From Reclinomonas americana ATCC 50394 (taxonomy: Eukaryota > Jakobida > Jakobea > Jakobida), in assembly GCA_048213135.1 (NCBI GenBank), contig PS015122.1:65381-129380 (forward strand): a DNA stretch of 64,000 nucleotides, written 5' to 3'. Shown one piece after another: positions 56,638 to 64,000 of this stretch. Position numbers and translations under genes: made by a program. Numbering within the stretch: the stretch's first letter is position 1; the number at the start of each line of letters is the position of its first letter. The notes beneath the pieces were generated by a model. It was not told the origin of the DNA. It did not search any database and saw nothing but the letters and a program-made list of their open reading frames with translations.

Positions 56638-57210
56638 NNNNNNNNNNNNNNNNNNNNNNNNNNNNNNNNNNNNNNNNNNNNNNNNNNNNNNNNNNNNNNN
56701 NNNNNNNNNNNNNNNNNNNNNNNNNNNNNNNNNNNNNNNNNNNNNNNNNNNNNNNNNNNNNNNNNNNNNNNNNNNNNNNNNNNNNNNNNNNNNNNNNNNN
56801 NNNNNNNNNNNNNNNNNNNNNNNNNNNNNNNNNNNNNNNNNNNNNNNNNNNNNNNNNNNNNNNNNNNNNNNNNNNNNNNNNNNNNNNNNNNNNNNNNNNN
56901 NNNNNNNNNNNNNNNNNNNNNNNNNNNNNNNNNNNNNNNNNNNNNNNNNNNNNNNNNNNNNNNNNNNNNNNNNNNNNNNNNNNNNNNNNNNNNNNNNNNN
57001 NNNNNNNNNNNNNNNNNNNNNNNNNNNNNNNNNNNNNNNNNNNNNNNNNNNNNNNNNNNNNNNNNNNNNNNNNNNNNNNNNNNNNNNNNNNNNNNNNNNN
57101 NNNNNNNNNNNNNNNNNNNNNNNNNNNNNNNNNNNNNNNNNNNNNNNNNNNNNNNNNNNNNNNNNNNNNNNNNNNNNNNNNNNNNNNNNNNNNNNNNNNN
57201 NNNNNNNNNN
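56638..57210. other. Assembly gap (573 N)
   Basis: Unknown sequence between the EGF-like fragment and the ODR4 stop codon, which falls on the first known bases after the gap. Confidence 0.95.
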
Positions 57211-58777
57211 CTAACTACCGCGGGCTAGCAGCACTGCGAGTACGGCGATGATCACCAGGCCGATCATTGCGGGGAGCAGAAAGGAACTGCTGGAGGAGCC
57301 GGCAGGTGCCGGTTTTGCAGAGGAGGAGGAGGATGATGACTGTGGAGCGGTGGCGGAGGATCGAGAGGCCGCCGAGGGCGTGGCAGACGAGGCGGAGACG
57401 GTCGAGGCTGGTGTGGCGACCGCCAGGTCGACCAGCTGGCCGTAGAGCGCAGTACCCGGGCTGCCTTCTGCGGAGTAAAGACACATGAGTTTGAGCGTCT
57501 CTCATCTCCTGCAATTCCCCCCCACTCACCATGCTCGACGAGCTGACCCGAATGTGTGCCGGTGCGTTCCGTGAGTGGGTGGTTCTCAGCAGTGGCCGCC
57601 GAAATGCCACGCAGACCCAGCAGCTGTTCTAGTCGCTCGCCCATGACCTGCAAGCGCGCCAGCGTGAGAGGCGAATCGCTCCCATAAGTCAGGAAGAGAG
57701 CGCAACATCCATCGAGTCGTCGACAAACAGGTGATCGTTGCACGTCACTTGCGGGATGCCGGAATCGACAAACACTCGGCGCGCCAGCGGATACACGAAA
57801 TCGGTGTCTGCATGGGAGGAGGATAAGGAGACGCACAATCTACTGCCTCCTGAAGCACGCCTGACCTTCGCGTTTCCGCAAATCGACTGCCGGTCGCTCA
57901 TCTTCGCCAACACCGCCACCGGCAAGGTGCACTCGCCACTGCAGTGTGGCGCACAAGTCGTTCTTGACGCACTACACAGACGGCGCCTGAGTGCTCATGC
58001 ACATGGAAGAGGGAGAGAAACAAGTGCCGACACCAACCTGCACGGCGTCGGCCACGCTCACTTTGCCGTCGACAATGCACAACGAGTTGGCACACAGCTG
58101 ATATCGACACGTGCCACGTGTGGGTTGATTGCTCGCGGCGTCGAAACCCACATGGGGGAGCATGGGGTCGCTCGACAGCAACTCCACCGTGTGCTGCGTG
58201 GAGAAATCAGTCGCTTCTATCGCCATCCGTTCTTGCATGTCCACACCAACCTGCTTGGCACGACCAAGCTCGTCCACTGTCTTGCCGTCTTGCGCGACCT
58301 CGCCGTCAATCAGCGCCACCATGGCCTGAATGCCGTCGCAGTACATGCGTACCACACGCTGCGTGAAAGGAGTCAGCAATTGATCGCGCAAGTGTCGCAC
58401 TGGAAGCATGTCAAACCTCCAAGTGGGCGTCGATGGCACTGCAACGTGGAAACGCGCAAGTGAGTGTGCAACAACCGCGCAAAATCTGCGGGAGAATCAC
58501 GCAACGCTGCCGACGTCGCCGACGCCAACACCGGCACCACCAGGTCGATTTCCAACCGCGACACCAGATGCTGCATCTTGGCCGTCACCGACTGCTGTGT
58601 TTTCCATGCAGCGGGTTGCAGGGCCACCGCGTTTGGGGGCGCAGCACTCTTCAGCGTTACTCTGTGAAAGGAGAACGGGGGAGAGGGCGGTGTGAGGATC
58701 ATTGTCAACCAACTTGCACTCACTGAATTGTATAAGCTTCCCTCTGCTCATGTGCAACTCACGGATTGAGTGGGCCG

Positions 58778-58838
<61 letters not shown>

Positions 58839-59942
58839 GAGGAGGAGGAGGAGGAGGAGGAGGAGGAGAGGAGGAGAGAAACAGAAGAAGAACAACAACA
58901 ACACCGACAGAGAAGAGCGCGCGCGCTCTCTCTCTCTCTTCTACTCGGTCCAACTTGTCCAAGTGCAACAAGAGACATGTCTCTGTCTCAACTCTCACTC
59001 TGGCTCCCTTCCCTCAAGGGCACCGTCGCAGTGTGCTCAAGCACCACTCGGGGAATGCCGCCTTCCAACATGCGCACGTGCAACAGAAATGCACGAGTTC
59101 TCTTCTTCCTTTGCACCATCGAAGCGAGCTTCTGTACAGTGATGATGCATACTGTCTGCGATCGCTCCTATCTCCCTTCTCCAGCTTGCATACGTACATC
59201 TGGTCTCCAAAAGCGCACGGAGAGTTGCCTCACTCTCCTCTCTTGCACCCCCTCTCCCTCTTTAACATGCATCAATCCATCTTGCACATGTCGACGGAGA
59301 GCTCTCTCTCGCTTGCTCGCTCTCCTCCTCCTCCTCCTTCTCCCCTCCACCGTCCACCCAACTTGCGCGTATGCTGATGCATGTGCAACACATAGAACGG
59401 ATGCTCCCGCGCGGCCGGACACTCCACTCGCACATGTCGCAGCAGCTCCGACAAGTACTGCGCATTCTCGCGAAACACATCCGTGTACGTGACCACATAC
59501 ACTCCCACGACCGGCACACCTCCGGGAAGCAGTCGACTCGCCTGTGCTGTGTGCGTCACGAGACAAGAAAGAGACAGTGGGAAGACACATGTATGTAAAA
59601 AGGGTACCTCGCGGACATGTTGTGCGACCCAGTGTGGTGTCAGAGTCGAGAATGAACGCTCAGCAGCACCTGCATGTGCATTCATCAATCACACGCTCTC
59701 TCTCTCTTTCTCTCACTTGTCACACTCACCTGAGGGCGGTGAGGGTGACGGAGCCACGTGGAAGCACACATGGCGATCGCCCAGTGCCTGTGAGGAGACA
59801 AGTGAGTGCGCGTGTGTGTGTGTGTCAGTCACATGTCACTCACCTGGCCAACGAGAATGCCCACGTCAAAGACGGTGCCAGCGCGACACAGGTCTTCTAG
59901 TACGGTGGACACAAGTCGCTGATCGCCGACAAGAGTGGCCAT
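57211..59942 (-). CDS. ODR4: ODR4 homologue (ER/ciliary GPCR trafficking protein)
   Basis: ODR-4 is a tail-anchored ER protein that helps odorant receptors reach cilia in C. elegans, and with UFSP2 in animals. Exons 59942-59844, 59787-59730, 59669-59608 and one from about 59545 encode VLEDLCRAGTVFDVGILVGQ, WVAQHVRE and ASRLLPGGVPVVGVYVV, the family's Mov34/JAB-like N-terminal half. The middle exons (about 58675-58030) include TRGTCRYQLCANSLCIVDGK then SVADAVQ, matching VRGxxxxxA...VKDAVQAVKRD. Later LARRVFVDSGIPQVTCNDH, then a 59-nt intron with a GTTGCG donor (57710-57652) and VMGERLEQLLGL. The final exon (57467-57211) is Ser/Pro-rich with the C-terminal anchor LLPAMIGLVIIAVLAVLLAR. The piece between about 59330 and 58680 is low complexity and its exon structure is unsolved. 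Confidence 0.87.
58781..58870. repeat. (GA)n followed by (GGA)n microsatellite inside ODR4
   Basis: About 27 GA units pass into about 10 GGA units. The tract is in a presumed intron of ODR4 and is a mirror-repeat purine stretch able to form triplex DNA. Confidence 0.9.
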
Positions 59943-60264
59943 TGCGTGTGTGTGTGAAAGAGGCAGAAGACAGCTACTGTAGACCGCGTTCGGGTTCGTT
60001 ATGTAGACGACTCTTTGCTGCTTGGGCTCGACAACAACAGCGACTTTGGCAATTCCAAACAGCAGCAGAGGTGTAGAATGATCACCATCTTGAGTAAGCG
60101 CCAGAAACAGAGACATTCCAGACGCTTTACGAGAGAAAATCGAAAAGTCATGTCAAGACTGGTGTTTGCGCTGATGCTTTGTTGTTGGCATCCTGCGAGC
60201 ATCTGGAAACAAGCACATACAGTCTACAGCAACATGTATTCCGTCTTCTTCTTCTTCTGGAGCC

Positions 60265-62119
60265 TCACTGTTGCGGGTACCGATCGCGCCAGTACGTGAT
60301 GCCGTCGGAACTAATGTACGTCATGAGCGTGGCTTCGTAGGCGACGGCCTCTTGCGGTGTGCGCCCGCACTGCTCCTTGAAGACGCGCGGATTGCCTACC
60401 GTGCATCCGGCGACCGTCAGCGATTCGAGGGCCAGTGGTGCGAGAATCTGTGCACGTAACGTGAGAGGCAGCTAGCGCACTCCGTTTTTGGTGACACCAT
60501 CGACACGCACCTTCTCAAACAAGTGACGCGATCGTGGCACGTGGTGGTGGCTGGTGGCCACCAGTACGTGTCGCAGGTTCTTCCAGCCGCGCGACTGTGC
60601 CATGTACCGCACGCAGCCTGCGTTGCCATATGTGTCGGGTGAACGGTCCTCGGCAATCACGTGCCCATCCTGTGCGTGCCGCAGTGAGCTCAGAAGCTGC
60701 AGAAGCCAGTGCTCTCATCAGTGGCGCAACTCTCGGCGCATGCAGCTGCTCGTGCGCGTACTCGCACATCATCTCGGCCTCGGTGCGTGGTAAGTTCTGC
60801 GCTCCCTTGGTGAGAAAGAATCATGAACGAGGAAGTGCGTCAGAGTCACCAACCCGCGGATTGCCGCCCGACATGATCAGCACGGCACCGTTCTGTCCGT
60901 AAATGTACCTCGCCGATCGCCACGCCGACACGCCGAGACGCACGCGGCACTCCAACGCTTGCGCCATGTGGCAGTCGTGCCCCTCGCCCAACAACGCCTG
61001 TCCGAGCACGACCACCGCCATTGTCGGACCTTCGTCTGCCTCCCCAAAGTCAGCGCGGAGAAACAGGAAACAGAGTGCCTCCCTTGCCAGCACACACACA
61101 CCATCAGAGCTCGGCATCGGCGGCGGCACCGAAAAGTCCCACTCCACGCGCTCCGTGTTGCCATTCTCCACGCGATGACCGAGCAGCGTCTGCAACACAT
61201 ACGAATGCGTGACCACGAGTATCACTCGCTCCGGACGGCGACTCAACCAGGTGCGGAAGCCCTGTGCCACGCGCATGAGGAACACTTCGTCGGGCTCCAT
61301 GTCGCACCGCAGCGAGCGATCCACGGGCGTGCCGTCGTCGAACCACCTGAGACGCAAAAAATCAGTCAACAATCGAGCAGAGAAGGCGAGGAGAGGCCGC
61401 CGCACCATTCGTCGGCCCACGTCTCCATCTCGTCAAAGCTAAAGTGTGGGAACTGCACGGGAGAGGGTGGTTGATACGCATGTTGACAGGAGTGAGGCGA
61501 GCTTCGGCGCACTGACCTGTTCTTTGAGCACCGACAAGGGCGTGCCGAAATCGTGCGAGGAGCAGCGTCGCTCGGCCGCCAGTGGACACACCACCACGGG
61601 AATGCCCGAGTCGGGGTTGTACACACTCTGTGGAGCGTGCGTGGTCTCAGTCGGTGAGAGAGAGAGAGAGACAAGAGAGGCGAGTCGCGAGTACCTCGGT
61701 AGTGGTCTGCAGACACCGCGTAAACGGTGACGTGACAATGAGCTGCGGCGGCTCGGCACACGTCGCCACCTCTGTCTCGTACCACTCACGGATCTTGGTT
61801 GCTTGCTGAGAAAAGGTGAGGAAGAGAGAGAGAATGTGAGAGTGTGGATCACTTCACCTCCTTCCCGAGGTGATCGAGCCCAGCGTCTGGCATAATGACA
61901 AAGTCCTTGCCAGTGCGACCAGGCAACTCGGCAGCGATCGCCTGATCACACACATTGTAAGTTGCATGCACGCACACGTGGACACGCACATGCACATGCA
62001 TATGCATTCAATCGACTCACTCGCGACAGTTGATTGTACACCGACTGGCAGTGGCGCACAAAGTAGATGGTCTTGCGATGACTGGCATCGCTGCTCCCAC
62101 TGCCACTTGCCTCGCTCAT
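60265..62119 (-). CDS. Histidine phosphatase fused to a DUF218/YdcF-like domain
   Basis: Exons 62119-62021, 61941-61858, 61805-61695, 61627-61517, 61452-61406 and one from 61346 encode a phosphoglycerate-mutase-like domain. Its motifs are TIYFVRHCQSVYN, LIVTSPFTRCLQTTTE, VCPLAAERRCSSHDFG, METWADEWWFDDG and VILVVTHSYVLQTLLG. Without a stop the protein continues into a DUF218 domain: PTMAVVVLGQALLGEG, RSARYIYGQNGAVLIMSGGN, AEMMCEYAHEQL, VIAEDRSPDTYGNAGCVRYM and HVLVATSHHHVPRSRHLFEK, then a C-terminal exon (VFKEQCGRTPQEAVAYEATL) to the stop at 60265. DUF218 proteins such as YdcF and SanA bind nucleotide-like or envelope substrates in bacteria. No signal peptide, so cytosolic. The first histidine motif is RHC rather than RHG. 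Confidence 0.82.
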
Positions 62120-62789
62120 CTCGCGCGCTTTTGTGATTGGTGTATTTTCGGCTCGATATCCGAACACGACGATGCACGTGTGAAGCACGCAGACTGGCGT
62201 GCCCCACTATCGCCCTGATCATGAGTGTTATATATTCTTGCACTCTTGTGTTCACCGTGACAGTTGGCGACAAGTGCAAGTTGCACATTGAAATGTGGCA
62301 CGCGTCTGTCGTCATGGTTGTACAAGGAGATTGGTTGTCGATTATTTGGCGCGCGCGCGCGCGCGCTCCTGATCTGCTGTGTGGGTGCGTGGCATGCACA
62401 CCAGAAGGAGAGGGGGTGCCACGGGAGAGGCACAGCATCGANNNNNNNNNNNNNNNNNNNNTGTGTGTGTATGTGTGTATGTGTGCAAGCAGCTGCGTGT
62501 CTCAAGTACGGATCCGCTTACTCCACTCTCTTACACCTCTCGCGAAAACGATAAAAACCGATCTGGGACGACCGTCCGTTGTCGCTTTCGGCTGCCACTG
62601 TCCGGAGTGCGCCGACCGATCGGATGCACGATGGAATCGCGAGTTGCATATTTCTCCGCTGCCAAGGTGCAATGCCCCCTCCGTTGCAAGTCACAAAGGG
62701 AATCCTCACTGGTGTCTCACTCTCCTTCTGTCTGTTTGTGCGTCTGCATTTGTGTGTCCGTGTTTTGTTGTTTGCACATGTCTTGGCAG

Positions 62790-64000
62790 ATGACCAGCAC
62801 CAACGCGTCCTTTGTGCAGACCAAGCGGTGAGCTCCTTTCTTCCTTCTCTTCCTCGTCACTAGTTAACCTCACACACTGTGTGGTTGGGGGGAACAACAG
62901 ATTCGTCGATGCAGTGCGTCTGTTGAACGAGTTGGAGACTGACGCGACGATTTTGGCGGGCGTCATTACGCACCTGTGCGGAAGCATTCACCTGTCTCTC
63001 GGTGCCGTGACCAAGGACGATGACAGGTGCACACACTCACTCACTCTCACACACACTTGCACACACACACTCTCTCACTCTCACTCACTTGCACACTCTC
63101 ACTCTCCCTCACACCCTTCCCTCTCTCTCCATGCACACCCTTCCCTCCCTCCCNNNNNNNNNNNNNNNNNNNNNNNNNNNNNNNNNNNNNNNNNNNNNNN
63201 NNNNNNNNNNNNNNNNNNNNNNNNNNNNNNNNNNNNNNNNNNNNNNNNNNNNNNNNNNNNNNNNNNNNNNNNNNNNNNNNNNNNNNNNNNNNNNNNNNNN
63301 NNNNNNNNNNNNNNNNNNNNNNNNNNNNNNNNNNNNNNNNNNNNNNNNNNNNNNNNNNNNNNNNNNNNNNNNNNNNNNNNNNNNNNNNNNNNNNNNNNNN
63401 NNNNNNNNNNNNNNNNNNNNNNNNNNNNNNNNNNNNNNNNNNNNNNNNNNNNNNNNNNNNNNNNNNNNNNNNNNNNNNNNNNNNNNNNNNNNNNNNNNNN
63501 NNNNNNNNNNNNNNNNNNNNNNNNNNNNNNNNNNNNNNNNNNNNNNNNNNNNNNNNNNNNNNNNNNNNNNNNNNNNNNNNNNNNNNNNNNNNNNNNNNNN
63601 NNNNNNNNNNNNNNNNNNNNNNNNNNNNNNNNNNNNNNNNNNNNNNNNNNNNNNNNNNNNNNNNNNNNNNNNNNNNNNNNNNNNNNNNNNNNNNNCTCTC
63701 TCTCTCACCTCACTCTGCATTCCTCTTGCAGGCTTCGCGCTGCACTGGATGTCTCCGAAGACGACGGCGACACGATCCTCGACACATGCCGCTACATTAT
63801 CGAGGAGGCCGCGTATCATGCCATGCGACCGGCGGTGTTGAGCGAGAAGCTGGCGGCCGCCGGACTCAACCAGGACAAGGCCGAGCTGTTTGGTGGGGTG
63901 TGGGAGCGCGAGGGAAGGGATGTGCTGGCGGCGTTGCGGTCACGGGGTGTGGGATCGTTCCCGCGTCTCGTGTCGTCGTCGTGGTCGTTGACGGTGCATT
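62790..64000 (+). CDS. COMMD10: COMM domain-containing protein 10, 3' end beyond window
   Basis: COMMD10 is part of the Commander complex that recycles membrane cargo from endosomes. Exons are 62790-62827 (MTSTNASFVQTK), 62901-63026 (FVDAVRLLNELETDATILAG, then HLCGSIHLSLGAVTKDDD) and 63732 to the window end (LRAALDVSEDDGDTILDTCR, IEEAAYHAMRPAVLSEKL, LNQDKAELFGGVWEREGRDV). These match the COMMD10 N-terminal helical domain in order and spacing. The COMM domain itself begins at the very edge (FPRLVSSSWSLTVH). The intron contains GT/CA repeats and a 542-N gap (63154-63695). A preceding non-coding or coding exon is possible because the ATG follows a good acceptor (cttggcag). Confidence 0.88.
63154..63695. 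other. Assembly gap (542 N) in COMMD10 intron 2
   Basis: The gap is flanked on both sides by CT-rich simple sequence and lies wholly inside an intron, since both flanking exons join in phase (AG plus G). Confidence 0.9.

Noticed and set aside
1-64000. tRNA, rRNA and transposase genes
   Set aside because: No cloverleaf with conserved loops, rRNA core sequence or transposase motif was recognised by eye; a covariance-model scan would be decisive.

Overview
This is nuclear DNA from an intron-rich, moderately GC-rich eukaryote that builds cilia or flagella. Most genes are cut by short introns (about 40-110 nt) with GTGAG, GTGCG, GTTGAG or GTTGCG donors and TTGCAG-like acceptors. The window encodes B9D2 (transition zone) and RSPH10B (radial spoke), along with HAUS1 (augmin), SMARCD/BAF60, VPS4, ODR4, COMMD10, FAM32A and protein phosphatase inhibitor 2. 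A free-living flagellated protist is the best reading (inference); a choanoflagellate or apusomonad would fit, but the sequence does not settle this. GA/TC and GT simple repeats are common and several runs of N interrupt the assembly.

Layout. 1-9.9 kb: B9D2 (-), an unknown multipass protein (+), HAUS1 (-), a TMEM62-like metallophosphoesterase (-), FAM32A (+) and a Gln/Pro-rich unknown (-). 10.0-23.0 kb: seven head-to-tail copies (-) of a five-exon gene for a secreted GT2-like glycosyltransferase with an unrecognised Cys-containing N-terminal region and a constant 19-nt microexon. One copy is a frameshifted chimera and another has gained a 63-nt intron or insertion. 23.4-28.4 kb: SMARCD (+), a minisatellite, a SAR1 GTPase lacking its C-terminal part (-), a membrane protein (+) and a small EF-hand-like protein (-). 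28.4-39.3 kb: RSPH10B (+), a membrane-anchored indoleamine 2,3-dioxygenase (+), PP1 inhibitor 2 (-) and VPS4 (+), whose Walker A/B exons fall in an assembly gap. 40-52 kb: mostly unrecognised genes, including an intronless 592-codon secreted protein and a UBASH3-like histidine phosphatase. 52.9-56.0 kb: a PAF-acetylhydrolase-like gene whose middle exons lie on the opposite strand between two 20-N gaps. Splice phases show that the contig was probably scaffolded backwards, and the protein lacks the nucleophilic Ser and catalytic His. 56-64 kb: the end of an EGF-like protein (-), ODR4 (-), a histidine-phosphatase/DUF218 fusion (-) and COMMD10 (+, cut by the window end).

There are no operons. Neighbours are often very close: two divergent pairs have start codons only 50-52 nt apart, and one convergent pair overlaps by 21 nt in coding sequence. 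At least five of the long introns (over about 500 nt) are built from degenerate duplications, mostly about 110-160 bp, which looks like a genome-wide habit.
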